Assembly (NCBI RefSeq): GCF_004762045.1
Contig: NZ_SJOM01000007.1
Span: 3,131,920-3,195,919, forward strand
Length of the DNA: 64,000 bases
Origin: Mycobacterium sp. DL99
Lineage (GTDB): Bacteria > Actinomycetota > Actinomycetes > Mycobacteriales > Mycobacteriaceae
Direction: 5' to 3'
The translations under genes were made by a program, and so were the position numbers. Shown here piece after piece: positions 40,228-49,412 of the stretch. Each line of letters begins with the position of its first letter. Position 1 is the first letter of the stretch. A model generated the notes under the pieces. It did not search any database and was not told the origin of the DNA. It was given only the letters and a program-made list of their open reading frames with translations.

Positions 40228-41000
40228 CCCTTCACCACCTGCAGTACCCCGATCATCACGAAGATGCCGATCATCACCTGACGGCGGTTGGCAAGCGCCC
40301 AGTCGTGCACCGGTTGCAGTACCGCTTGGGTTCGCACCGGGGCGATCAGATGGCTGACGACGGCTACCTCGAACACCGCGAACATCGCGACGACAAACAA
40401 GATGACGGCGATGATCTGCACGCCTGTGGTGGCCCCGGAGGAGACCACGGTGGTTGCCACAAAAAGGACCAACGGAAAACCTGGCAGGAATCCCATGCCG
40501 CACACCAATGCGACCCACAAAGCGCCACTGTCCCAGGCTCTTTGAAGGCGCCCGAACAGCCGTCGAATTGCAGATTTGCTGTCCGCGGTATCGGCCACCG
40601 CGGCAAATGGCGACGAGATTGGACTCGGACCTTCGGCTTCCAGCACCTGGGTTGAAGCGTTGCCGCTCGGTATCGGCACTTGCGCTCGGCGACGCATCCG
40701 GATACGTACGGCAATGAATGCGGCGATCGTCAGCACGAGCACACCCATGCCGAGTTGTACGTGCCGAGTCGCGGCGCTCGCATCCGGAGCTTCGGGGCTG
40801 AACATGGGCGCGCGGTGCAGCAACACCACCGGGATCACCAGGGCCGGAATGTTCGTCGTGAGGGCGCCGATCCAGCAGACGAGCAGGTTCTGCACCGGGC
40901 GTGGACGGGAGATCACGAGGAGGATGAGGGCCAGCAGGGCGGGATTGAACGCCATCACGATCGCCATCCCGAGAAGTGAGCCCCACACGGCCCGGGACAC
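40212..41000 (-). CDS. Gap-like membrane protein, copy 1 (GPL export factor)
   Basis: 262 residues, GTG start, about six transmembrane helices in two groups separated by a hydrophilic loop (about residues 100-140). The motif LLVISRPRPVQNLL near residue 27 is shared with the second copy. Gap of M. smegmatis is needed to bring glycopeptidolipid to the cell surface; the same role is inferred. It is transcribed against the rest of the island. Confidence 0.8.
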   Translation of the reverse strand: MSRAVWGSLLGMAIVMAFNPALLALILLVISRPRPVQNLLVCWIGALTTNIPALVIPVVLLHRAPMFSPEAPDASAATRHVQLGMGVLVLTIAAFIAVRIRMRRRAQVPIPSGNASTQVLEAEGPSPISSPFAAVADTADSKSAIRRLFGRLQRAWDSGALWVALVCGMGFLPGFPLVLFVATTVVSSGATTGVQIIAVILFVVAMFAVFEVAVVSHLIAPVRTQAVLQPVHDWALANRRQVMIGIFVMIGVLQVVKGLGIL

Positions 41001-41409
41001 TACCTGCTACCTGTTTGTATTTTGCGGATTTCGCAACCCTGGCGATCTTGATCTGGCGTTGCTCAGCGAAGATGGGGGTGAAGTACGCTCTGGGGGCGCT
41101 TCCCGGGGTGCGGCGAGAGTACTTGCCGTCGTTTCGGTTTGATCGTCGTGCAGGTGTGTCTGACGGTGAGACCGATGAGCCGGCACCGATGCGTCCTCCG
41201 ACAGTTCGGCAGCGGGCTGCCGTCCTGGCTGGGCATAGGGTGTTGATGCCCACCGGCTGATGGATCCATTTGGTCCCCGTCCGGCCTTGCGCAGGTTCGT
41301 CTCGAGCACCTGCTCAGTTTTGTACCGGAACCGGCAGGGGATCGGGATAATGACCGATGTCTCTGGGCACCCCGAGGGTGCGACAACTGAAAGGCTCGAG
41401 GTCTCCGCG
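41001..41409. promoter_or_regulatory. 409-bp divergent promoter region between gap-like copy 1 and glycosyltransferase copy 2
   Basis: No gene is convincing here. An inverted repeat TTGCG-N5-CGCAA lies at 41022-41036, just upstream of the gap-like start, in a short AT-rich stretch (41010-41031). Both divergent genes may be driven from this region. An alternative start of the glycosyltransferase at ATG 41350 would extend into it. Confidence 0.4.
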
Positions 41410-42690
41410 ATGAAATTTGTGCTGGCTTTCTACGGGACTCGAGGTGACGTCGAGCCGGGCCTCGCGGTAGGCCGTGAGTTGTTGCGCCGCGGACACGACG
41501 TACGCATGGCCGTCTCGCCCGATCTGGTTGAGTTCGTCGAGACGGCCGGTCCGACAGCCATAGCTTGCGGGCCCGATGTGCGGGTATGGCAAGACCTGAA
41601 CCGCGACTTCTGGGCACGCTTCTTGCGGAAATTCTGGAAGAACTTCTGGAGGGTCCGGGACCTGGCTGGGTTGTTGCGCGAGGAATGGCATCTCTTTGAC
41701 CAGTACTGGCAGGAGGTCAGCAAGACGCTGATGACGTTGGCGGATGGGGCGGATCTGCTGTTCACCGGTGTGATCGGTGAGGAGGCCGCCGGCAACGTCG
41801 CGGAGGCCTGCGACGTTCCGTTCGCCATGCTGCATGTGTTCCCCCTACGGCCCAACGGCCAGCTCGTTCCCGCCCTACCGCCGCGGTTGGCTCGCACGAT
41901 GATGAGGGTGTCGGAGTGGCTGAGTTGGCCCATGATGAAGCGGCTCGAGGATCCGCAGCGGAAGGAACTTGGCCTGCCAAAGGCCACCGGCCCCTCCGCG
42001 TGGAGAGTGGCCGAGCGCGGCTCGCTGGAGATCCAGGCCTACGACGAGATCTACTTTCCCGGACTGGCCGCCGAATGGGCCAAATGGGACGGCCAAAGGC
42101 CCTTTGTCGGTGCACTGGCAATGGAGTTGCCCACGGCCACCGATGACGAAGTCGCCACCTGGATTGCCGCCGGGACACCGCCGATCTGCTTCGGGTTCGG
42201 CAGCATGCCGGTCGATTCGGGCGCTGACACGCTGGCGATGATCAGCGACGCTTGTCTGGAGTTGGGTGTGCGGGCAGTGGTGTGCGCCGGCGCGAGTGAC
42301 TTCAGCAACGTTCCACATCTCGACCACGTCAAGGTGGTGGACACCATGAACTACGCAGCGGCCTTTCCCGCTTGCCGCGCGGTCGTGCACCACGGCGGCG
42401 CGGGTACCACTGCCGCGGGGTTGCGCGCCGGCGTCCCCACATTGATCCTTTCGACCGATCTGGACCAGACGCTTTGGGGAGCTCGGATCAAACAACTGAA
42501 AGTGGGTACGGCCCGCCGACTTTCGGCCACTACCCAAAAGTCGCTGGTCGCCGACCTGCGCACGATTCTTGAGCCGGAATATGCGACTCGTGCCCGCGAA
42601 GTCGCAAAGCAGATGACCAGACCGACCGAAAGCGTTGCGGCCACCGCCGACCTGCTGGAAAAGTTCGCTCACCTCAGGCGCGTGGGTTGA
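41410..42690 (+). CDS. GPL-type glycosyltransferase, copy 2
   Basis: 426 residues from ATG 41410, which aligns with the start of the other two copies; ATG 41350 is an alternative. N-terminal LAFYGTRGDVEPGLAVGRELL and C-terminal nucleotide-sugar loop VHHGGAGTTAAGLRAGVPTL. It resembles mycobacterial Gtf enzymes of glycopeptidolipid synthesis. An insertion of a few residues (RKFWKNFWRV) distinguishes it from copies 1 and 3. Acceptor and sugar unknown. Confidence 0.9.
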   Translation: MKFVLAFYGTRGDVEPGLAVGRELLRRGHDVRMAVSPDLVEFVETAGPTAIACGPDVRVWQDLNRDFWARFLRKFWKNFWRVRDLAGLLREEWHLFDQYWQEVSKTLMTLADGADLLFTGVIGEEAAGNVAEACDVPFAMLHVFPLRPNGQLVPALPPRLARTMMRVSEWLSWPMMKRLEDPQRKELGLPKATGPSAWRVAERGSLEIQAYDEIYFPGLAAEWAKWDGQRPFVGALAMELPTATDDEVATWIAAGTPPICFGFGSMPVDSGADTLAMISDACLELGVRAVVCAGASDFSNVPHLDHVKVVDTMNYAAAFPACRAVVHHGGAGTTAAGLRAGVPTLILSTDLDQTLWGARIKQLKVGTARRLSATTQKSLVADLRTILEPEYATRAREVAKQMTRPTESVAATADLLEKFAHLRRVG

Positions 42691-42842
42691 TCGCCTCTCG
42701 GCGCACCTCAGCGTCAACAACGAGACGGCTCGCCACGCCCAAACTCTTGGATCTCTGAGTGACAGCGCGTTGGCCGCAACCCAATTCGGCTGCTGTAGCC
42801 ATGACTTTGGGACTTCTGTTCAGATCACGACCGCGATGATCC

Positions 42843-43613
42843 ATGATGGTCTGCGTGGATAGCAGAACCCGCGACATTGCGAACATGCCCCGGGGCGGAC
42901 CAGACGCTTCCTGGCTGGACCGGCGATTGCAGACCAATCGGCTGGAGTACCTGGATCGCGACGACGTCGACGATCTGAAACGCAAGGTCATGGATTCACT
43001 CGACCGCGCCGGACGACGGCGGGGGATCGGTATTCACGACAAGTGCGCCCGGATGGTGCTTCGCGAGGTGGCTGACGTGCCCTCGCCGAAGATCCTCGAA
43101 CTCGGCGCCGGCCTCGGCGGGTTGTCGCGCAAGCTACTGGACAGGCATCCGACCGCTCAGGTGACGGTCACCGACATCGAGCCCGCGTTTGTCGCGGGCA
43201 TGGCGGACGGTGACCTCGGTAGACACCCACGCGCCACGGTGCGGGAAATGGATGCGACCGAGATCGACGCGCCGGAAGGCTATTACGACCTCGCGGTGTT
43301 CGCGTTGTCGTTGCACCACCTGCCCCCTGAGCTCGCCGCCCGCGTGTTCGCGGCGGGTACCCGGGCAGCGAAGAAGCTGCTGATAGTCGACCTTCCCAGG
43401 CCGCCCGCACCCCTGCACATTGCGTTGTTGGCGGTGGTGCTGCCGCTGATCAGCATCTCGCCGTTGCAACACGACGGATTCATAAGCTCGCTCCGCGCAT
43501 ACAGCCCATCGGCGCTGACTGCGCTGGGTCGGCATGCCGACCCATCCATCAAGGTCGAGTTTCGAACCCGGCGCGGGCTGGGCCCGACGGTAGCGGTCGC
43601 CAGTCGCTCCTGA
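42843..43613 (+). CDS. class I SAM-dependent methyltransferase A
   Basis: 256 residues (ATG 42843; ATG 42846 and GTG 42854 are also possible). Motif I is ILELGAGLGGLSRKLL at about residue 83, motif II around TVTDIEPAF, and the post-II region DATEIDAPEGYYDLAVFALSLHHL. A hydrophobic patch near 200 (LLAVVLPLISI) is unusual and may help membrane contact. It is followed 38 bases later by the convergent second gap gene. Likely methylates the island's lipid; target unknown. Confidence 0.78.
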   Translation: MMVCVDSRTRDIANMPRGGPDASWLDRRLQTNRLEYLDRDDVDDLKRKVMDSLDRAGRRRGIGIHDKCARMVLREVADVPSPKILELGAGLGGLSRKLLDRHPTAQVTVTDIEPAFVAGMADGDLGRHPRATVREMDATEIDAPEGYYDLAVFALSLHHLPPELAARVFAAGTRAAKKLLIVDLPRPPAPLHIALLAVVLPLISISPLQHDGFISSLRAYSPSALTALGRHADPSIKVEFRTRRGLGPTVAVASRS

Positions 43614-43651
43614 CCGGGTGGTCGTCGGAGGAATTGGCTATCACCTGCAGG

Positions 43652-44440
43652 TCAGACGCTGTTCAAACCCTTGGCGATCAGCATCGCGCCGGCGAGTACG
43701 CACATGGCCACCAGGATCTTTCGATGATGAGCCCACGCCCAATCGTGCAGCCGTTGCACGATAGCTTCAGTTTTCGCAGGTGCGGCCAGGTAGCTGACGA
43801 GGACGACCTCGACAACGGCGAGCATCCCGACGACGAACGCGATGGTCGCGGTGATCTGCGTGCCGACCGCGGCTCCTGAGACCACGACGATCGCAAGCAG
43901 GAACAGGGCCACGTCGGGTGGCGCACCGGCAAATGAGAAGCCGATCACGAACGAGACCCAAAGGGATCCGTCTTCCCACGCGTCGTGGCCGCGCCGCAAC
44001 AACCGCCGGAAAAACGACCCACCTTCTGCCGGGGCATCCTGCGCGCGGGCCAGGAGTCGCGAGACCGGTGTCGATGTATTTGCATCCGACACCAGGGTGG
44101 ACGTACCGCTATCGGGAGCCGGCACTTCCGCCCGCTGGCGCACCCAGAAGTGCACGGACAGCACCGTGGCAGTTATCAGCGCGACCGAACCCATGCCGAT
44201 TTGGATGTAACCACCCGTGGAGCTCTTGGCCCACGATTCCGCGGTGGACTTGAACATCGGCGTGAGGTGCAGCAGCGTCAGCGGAACCACCAACGTGGGA
44301 ATGCATGCCGTCACACAGCCGGCGCCGAACATCAGCAGATTCTGCACGGGTCGCGGCCGTGAGATCACGAGCAGGGTGATGCCCAGCCGCATGGGATCGA
44401 GCCCAACCAGAACACCTAGCGCCAGCACCGAACCCCACAC
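43652..44440 (-). CDS. Gap-like membrane protein, copy 2 (GPL export factor)
   Basis: 262 residues, the same length as copy 1, GTG start. It shares LLVISRPRPVQNLL near the N-terminus, six predicted helices, a similar variable hydrophilic loop (about residues 100-145) and the C-terminal WAHHRKILVAMCVLAGAMLIAKGL. Clearly a paralogue of the first copy but diverged. Transcribed against the island, divergent from the next methyltransferase. Confidence 0.8.
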   Translation of the reverse strand: MWGSVLALGVLVGLDPMRLGITLLVISRPRPVQNLLMFGAGCVTACIPTLVVPLTLLHLTPMFKSTAESWAKSSTGGYIQIGMGSVALITATVLSVHFWVRQRAEVPAPDSGTSTLVSDANTSTPVSRLLARAQDAPAEGGSFFRRLLRRGHDAWEDGSLWVSFVIGFSFAGAPPDVALFLLAIVVVSGAAVGTQITATIAFVVGMLAVVEVVLVSYLAAPAKTEAIVQRLHDWAWAHHRKILVAMCVLAGAMLIAKGLNSV

Positions 44441-44600
44441 CGCCGAAACACTACTAGGTTGCTCCGGCCTGGCGGCTCTTTTGAAGCCCTAGTTGCCTGA
44501 GAGGTCACCGTGAACCAAAGTCGGCTTGCCAGAGCTAACTTCGCCCACGCACCGGCCCCGGCGGCAAGACGGTTTCGTCACGGGCAGCACCCGCAAACGC

Positions 44601-44606
44601 TATGCT
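44601..44606 (+). promoter_or_regulatory. -10-like hexamer that supports a short methyltransferase start
   Basis: TATGCT at 44601-44606 fits the mycobacterial -10 pattern and lies 26 bases before the GTG at 44633. A transcript from here would not include the longer frame starting at 44510. Confidence 0.3.
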
Positions 44607-44632
44607 TCGCCGGTGGCGCTGAGGTTGGACGA

Positions 44633-45616
44633 GTGAACGCGGTTACCAGAGATTGCCGGCTGTGCGGATCGACCGGTCCCCACCAGGCAATTGAAGTTCG
44701 CGAGATGATGTTCGGCACTCGGGAGCTGTTTGAATACTTCAGCTGCACTGAGTGCGACACGCTGCAGATTCACGATGAGCTCGCGGGCGACGAGCTCATG
44801 CGCCATTACCCGCAGAACTACTACTCGCACAGTGCGTCGGCCCAACCCAGCGCGTTCCAATGGCTGGTTACCCAACACGATGCGCACAAGCTCCGCGGTG
44901 GCGGCAACCGGATGCTCGGTGCCCTCATCAAGGCGCGGGTATCTGAAGGGATCTTCCGCGTGCTCCTCGGAGGAGACGTCATCAGCATGGTCGCTCAACT
45001 CGACGTTGAGCGTGACGCCCGAATTCTGGACGTCGGTTGTGGTACCGGCACACTGCTCGACCGCTTGAGCAGAATTGGATTCACCAGTTTGCTCGGTGCA
45101 GATCCGTTCATCGCGGCCGATGGCGAGTCTTCCGAAGGTGTGCCATTGATGAAACGAGATTTGAGCGCTGTCGATGGCAAATTCGACCTCGTGATGTTCA
45201 ATCATTCCCTCGAGCACGTTCCCGACCCGGTCGCGACACTCAAAGTCGCGTACGAGAAGCTCGCTCCGGGAGGTATGTGCCTGGCTCGCGTGCCCACGAC
45301 CTCGTCAGAGGCTTGGACCACTTACCGGGCGGACTGGGTGCAGGCCGATGCGCCTCGGCACATGGTCATACCGTCACGTCAGGGAATGGCAATGGCGGCC
45401 GAGAAGGCCGGACTGCGGGTGGTCAGGACGTTTGATGATTCGAATTTGGGCCAGTTCCTCGGCAGCGAGGCCTATCGACGCGACGTTCCGGTGACTGACC
45501 CGAAGATTCTTCGAATGTTCGGACCCAAGCAGCTGTGGGAGTGGGAGAAACGCGCGGTATCGCTCAACCGACGGCAGCGCGGCGACCAAACCGGGTTTGT
45601 CCTACAGGCGATGTGA
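44633..45616 (+). CDS. class I SAM-dependent methyltransferase B with N-terminal zinc-ribbon-like motif
   Basis: 327 residues from GTG 44633. The N-terminus has two cysteine pairs (CRLCGS near residue 8 and CTECD near 40), as in sugar C-methyltransferase-type enzymes. The Rossmann domain has motif I ILDVGCGTGTLLDRL at about residue 138 and LVMFNHSLEHVPDP. The C-terminal domain common in sugar C-methyltransferases is not recognised. It could act on a sugar of the lipid. A longer frame back to 44510 is considered unlikely. Confidence 0.78.
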   Translation: MNAVTRDCRLCGSTGPHQAIEVREMMFGTRELFEYFSCTECDTLQIHDELAGDELMRHYPQNYYSHSASAQPSAFQWLVTQHDAHKLRGGGNRMLGALIKARVSEGIFRVLLGGDVISMVAQLDVERDARILDVGCGTGTLLDRLSRIGFTSLLGADPFIAADGESSEGVPLMKRDLSAVDGKFDLVMFNHSLEHVPDPVATLKVAYEKLAPGGMCLARVPTTSSEAWTTYRADWVQADAPRHMVIPSRQGMAMAAEKAGLRVVRTFDDSNLGQFLGSEAYRRDVPVTDPKILRMFGPKQLWEWEKRAVSLNRRQRGDQTGFVLQAM

Positions 45617-45643
45617 GGCGTCGGACAGCTGGAAATCCGCTCT

Positions 45644-45677
45644 GCCACAATCAATCTAGCTGTCTGGATTAGGTGGC
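45644..45677 (+). terminator. imperfect hairpin after methyltransferase B
   Basis: GCCACAATC pairs with GATT-AG-GTGGC (9 bp with a 2-base bulge) around a 14-base loop, 28 bases after the stop. There is no T-run, so termination or attenuation is only possible. Confidence 0.3.
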
Positions 45678-45823
45678 CCTTCATCGGGCTCGGCGCATCG
45701 ACCGAGCAGCACCAGCCGAGTCAACTATCGAATCCGAATCAACCAAACCGCGCCGAGTCCATGTCCGTTCGAAGCTAGAGTCATCGAAACCATCTGGAAA
45801 TACAAGCTGGGGGCCCTTTTCAC

Positions 45824-46663
45824 GTGACCGATCTCGACGTTCGATCTCTGTACCTCGACCTGATCCGAGGCAACCTCACCAGGTACGGAATGCACGAGCG
45901 GATGCCCGCGCAGTGGACACTGCGGCGACGTCTTTACTTCAAGACCCTCAACCGCATGATGGTTCGCGGCGGGGCGTATCGACTCGCACGCGCTACTCCG
46001 AACGAGAATCGCAGCACGCTCGTTCAGCACAAACGGGACTTGGGCATCGATTGGCCGGCGGAGGCCGAGACGATGATCGGAATGCAGCGACTTACCAGTC
46101 TTCAGCAATGCGTCGAGACGGTACTGGCTGAGGACATCCCGGGTGACCTGATCGAATGTGGAGTGTGGCGCGGCGGGGCCTGCATCCTGATGCGTGCCGT
46201 ACTGGCTGCCTATGGCGATGAGACGCGAAGTGTCTGGGTGGCGGATTCGTTTGAGGGCCTGCCACCCGCAGACCCCGAGAACTACAAAGCGGACAAGGGC
46301 CTCAGGACGCAGAGCCTCGCCGGAATCCTCGGCGTGTCCGAAACTGAGGTCAGGGCAAACTTCCAGCGCTACGGACTGCTCGACGACCAGGTTCGCTTCC
46401 TTCCCGGTTGGTTCAAGGACACCCTGCACGATGCGCCGATCGATCGCATCGCTGTACTGCGGGTCGATGGCGATCTGTATGAATCCACGATCCAAGCGCT
46501 GGAGGCGCTCTATCCGCGGCTGTCTCCAGGGGGCTTCTGCATCATCGACGACTACCACGACCTCAAGCCGTGCCGGGAAGCCGTCACCGACTACCGGGCG
46601 GAGCATGGGATCACCGCCGAGATCGTCGACATAGACGGGACTGCTGTGCTGTGGCGCAAGTAG
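45824..46663 (+). CDS. TylF-type sugar O-methyltransferase (Rmt-like)
   Basis: 279 residues, GTG start. The macrocin O-methyltransferase (TylF) family pattern is clear: DLIECGVWRGGACILMRAVL (motif I, about residue 108), VWVADSFEGLPPAD, the metal-binding VDGDLYESTIQALE, and IIDDYHDLKPCREAV. Mycobacterial rhamnosyl O-methyltransferases (Rmt) of glycopeptidolipid synthesis belong to this family, so a role in methylating a deoxyhexose is likely. Followed 64 bases later by the third glycosyltransferase. Confidence 0.88.
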   Translation: MTDLDVRSLYLDLIRGNLTRYGMHERMPAQWTLRRRLYFKTLNRMMVRGGAYRLARATPNENRSTLVQHKRDLGIDWPAEAETMIGMQRLTSLQQCVETVLAEDIPGDLIECGVWRGGACILMRAVLAAYGDETRSVWVADSFEGLPPADPENYKADKGLRTQSLAGILGVSETEVRANFQRYGLLDDQVRFLPGWFKDTLHDAPIDRIAVLRVDGDLYESTIQALEALYPRLSPGGFCIIDDYHDLKPCREAVTDYRAEHGITAEIVDIDGTAVLWRK

Positions 46664-46727
46664 CGCCGGCACGGATCGCGCTGTCATTCCGCAGGCGCGC
46701 AAGGTAAGTGAGAGGCCAGAGTCCACG

Positions 46728-47993
46728 ATGAAATTCGTCCTCGCGAGCTACGGCACACGCGGTGACATCGAGCCTTTGGTTGCCGTTGGCCGGGAGCTGC
46801 TCGGCCGCGGACATGACGTGCAGATGGCTGTCCCGCCTGATCTGGTTTCTTTCGCCGAGGCGGCCGGTCCGACGGCGATCCCGTACGGACCGGATCTGCA
46901 GTCCGTATTGGATGCGCACCGCGACTTCTGGACCCACTTCTTCCGCAATTTCTGGAAGGTCCGCGAGATGATCCGGTTGCGGCGCGAAGTCGTGGCGCCG
47001 TTCCATCAGTGCTGGAAGGACATCATCGCCACGCTGACGTCACTCGCCGACGGTGCGGACCTGCTGTTCACCGGCGTGAACTTCGAGGACGCCGCGGGCA
47101 ACGTCGCTGAGTATTACGACATTCCGTTGGCCACGCTCCACCTGTTCCCGTTACGGGCCAACGGCCAGTTCGTACCGTTTCTGCCGGCGCCGTTGGGCCG
47201 TTCCGCGATGAAGGCCTCTGAGTGGGTCGCGTGGCGCAATGCGAAGAAAGTCGAGGGCATTCAGCGCGGTGAACTTGCACTGCCGAAGGCCACATCACCC
47301 TCACCGTGGCGGCTCACCGAACGTGGATGCCTGGAGATCCAGGCCTACGACGAAGCCTGCTTTCCCGGCCTCGCGGCCGAATGGGCTCAATGGTCTGATC
47401 AACGGCCCTTTGTCGGTGCGTTGACGATGGATCTACCCGGCGATGCCGATGACGAGGTCGCTTCGTGGATTGCTGCGGGAACGCCGCCGATTTTCTTCGG
47501 CTTCGGCAGCTTGCCGATGGAATCCGGCACCAAGACACTCGCGATGATCAGCTCCGTCTGCGCGGAGCTGGGCGAGCGGGCGTTGGTGTGTTCTGCGGGA
47601 ACCGACTTGAGCGACGTCCCACAGTCCGATCACATCAAGGTCGTCGGCGCGATGAACTACTCGGCCGCCTTTCCCGCGTGCCGCGCGGTCGTGCACCATG
47701 GGGGATTGGGCACCACGGCCGCGGGGCTGCGGGCCGGAGTTCCCACGCTGATCCTGTCGACGGATCTCGATCAGACGCTGTGGGGCAGGCGGGTGAAACG
47801 GCTGAAAGTAGGTACTGCCCGTCGCTTTTCGGGCACCACCGAAAAGTCGTTGGTCGCAGACCTGCGCACCATCCTCGACCCCCAATACGCCGTCCGAGCC
47901 CGCGAGGTCGCCGCACAGATGACCAAGCCGGCCGACAGTGTGATGGCCACCGCCGACCTCGTGGAGAAGTTAGCCAGCCGCAGTCGGCTTTGA
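46728..47993 (+). CDS. GPL-type glycosyltransferase, copy 3
   Basis: 421 residues, ATG start. Same layout as the other two: LASYGTRGDIEPLVAVGRELLGRGH at the N-terminus and VHHGGLGTTAAGLRAGVPTL in the donor-binding domain. Closely related in DNA as well as protein to copies 1 and 2. It ends 12 bases from the convergent P450 stop. Three glycosyltransferases suggest at least three sugars on the product. Confidence 0.9.
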   Translation: MKFVLASYGTRGDIEPLVAVGRELLGRGHDVQMAVPPDLVSFAEAAGPTAIPYGPDLQSVLDAHRDFWTHFFRNFWKVREMIRLRREVVAPFHQCWKDIIATLTSLADGADLLFTGVNFEDAAGNVAEYYDIPLATLHLFPLRANGQFVPFLPAPLGRSAMKASEWVAWRNAKKVEGIQRGELALPKATSPSPWRLTERGCLEIQAYDEACFPGLAAEWAQWSDQRPFVGALTMDLPGDADDEVASWIAAGTPPIFFGFGSLPMESGTKTLAMISSVCAELGERALVCSAGTDLSDVPQSDHIKVVGAMNYSAAFPACRAVVHHGGLGTTAAGLRAGVPTLILSTDLDQTLWGRRVKRLKVGTARRFSGTTEKSLVADLRTILDPQYAVRAREVAAQMTKPADSVMATADLVEKLASRSRL

Positions 47994-48005
47994 CGTAAGA
48001 CGAAT

Positions 48006-49412
48006 CTACTTCTGCGAGTTGCCCGACCTGTGGACGTTTGCTGGACATTGTGACGTCATTGCCGCCGGCGAAGTCGGTGCGATGTCTCTGATTCCGCGAA
48101 CATGAATCACCCCGCCGCGATGCGGCACGAAGGTGACGTGCTTCGGCCTCTGCTTCTCGTCGGCTGCAGTGGTGGTGCCCAATTCGACCCTGCGCAGGAT
48201 CTCACGTAGTACGAGCCGTATCTCGACCATGGCGAAGGTGGCACCGAGGCAGCGACGGTTTCCGCCGCCGAACGGCAGCCAGGTCGTCGGACTCACGGTG
48301 GTGCCGAGCATTCGTTCCGGGTCGAACCTATCCGGATCTGGATACACGGCAGGGCTGGCGTGCACGAGCCCGATCGCCGGGTCGACCATGATGCCGGACG
48401 GAAGCCGATATCCGCCAATCTCGGTCGGCTTCTTGAGGACCCGGCCCGAGCTGAACAGCACCGGACGGATCCGAAGCGTCTCCTTGATCACCGCGTCGAG
48501 GTATTCATCGCCGGCCGGATCGCCTGCCGCGCTGGCATCGGCGGCCTGCACGGCCTTTGCCAGCGAGTCAGGGTGGCGGGTCAGCCGCTCCAGAGCCCAG
48601 GACAGTGCCGTCGCGGTGGTCTCATGTCCGGCTGCGATCGCAGTCAGCAGCTGGTCGCGCAGTTCGCTGTCGGACATGGTGCGTCCGTCGTCGTCGGTGG
48701 CGCGGACCAGCATGGCCAGCACGTCGGTGCGCTCGGCCAGGTTCGGGTCGGCGCGACGGTCGGCGATCTCGGCGTAGAGCAGGGCGTCGGTTTCGGCGAA
48801 TCGTCGTCCGACTCCGCGCCACGGCCAGTAGCGTCGCAGGCTCGGCTTCGTAATCGCCGGCGTTTCCCACGATTTCATGTAGAGCAGCCGTGGCACCACC
48901 TTACGCAGCGCGGCCAGTCGCGCCGGGTCGCTGGCGCCGATCACGGTCCGCAGGATCACCTCGAGCGTGATCTCTGTCGTCATCGGCGCTACCGGGAAGG
49001 TCTTGCCGACAGGCCAGCCCGCGATATTCGCGGCCGCAATCTCGGTCATCTGAGCAGCCTGTTGGGCGACGGCATCGCGGTGGAACGCCGGCATCGTCAG
49101 GCGACGCAAGGAGTGGTGTGCGTCCTCGTCGAGCACGAAGAGTGAGCTGTCGCCGAGAAGTCCACGAAAAAACCAATGCGCTTCGCCAGAGTGAAAGACA
49201 CGGGGGTCACCGGCGTATACGGTCTTGATGTCGGCGGGGTCGGCAAGGTACACGACTGTGCCTGAGAGTGGAATACGTAACGTGAACATATTTCCGTAGC
49301 GGCTCTGGCACCACCTCAGAAAGCGTAGACCGAAGCCCGCCATCAACGCGGACTGCACCACCATGGGGAGCGGAGGTCCAGGCGGCAGTGCGGTTTTCGC
49401 GGTATTGCTCAC
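48006..49412 (-). CDS. cytochrome P450
   Basis: 468 residues from GTG 49412 (a longer frame reaches 49502). The Pro-rich hinge ALPPGPPLP, the I-helix oxygen-binding motif AIAAGHETTATAL, the K-helix KETLRIRP and the haem-binding FGGGNRRCLG (Cys about residue 404) are all present, so it should be active. It resembles CYP138-type mycobacterial P450s. It is divergent from MbtH and the NRPS across a 576-bp regulatory region; it may hydroxylate the acyl chain or an amino acid of the lipopeptide. Confidence 0.88.
   Translation of the reverse strand: MSNTAKTALPPGPPLPMVVQSALMAGFGLRFLRWCQSRYGNMFTLRIPLSGTVVYLADPADIKTVYAGDPRVFHSGEAHWFFRGLLGDSSLFVLDEDAHHSLRRLTMPAFHRDAVAQQAAQMTEIAAANIAGWPVGKTFPVAPMTTEITLEVILRTVIGASDPARLAALRKVVPRLLYMKSWETPAITKPSLRRYWPWRGVGRRFAETDALLYAEIADRRADPNLAERTDVLAMLVRATDDDGRTMSDSELRDQLLTAIAAGHETTATALSWALERLTRHPDSLAKAVQAADASAAGDPAGDEYLDAVIKETLRIRPVLFSSGRVLKKPTEIGGYRLPSGIMVDPAIGLVHASPAVYPDPDRFDPERMLGTTVSPTTWLPFGGGNRRCLGATFAMVEIRLVLREILRRVELGTTTAADEKQRPKHVTFVPHRGGVIHVRGIRDIAPTSPAAMTSQCPANVHRSGNSQK

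Noticed and set aside
43643..43652. Palindrome ACCTGCAGGT between two convergent genes
   Set aside because: It has no loop and no T-run, so it is not a convincing terminator; a 10-bp palindrome can arise by chance.
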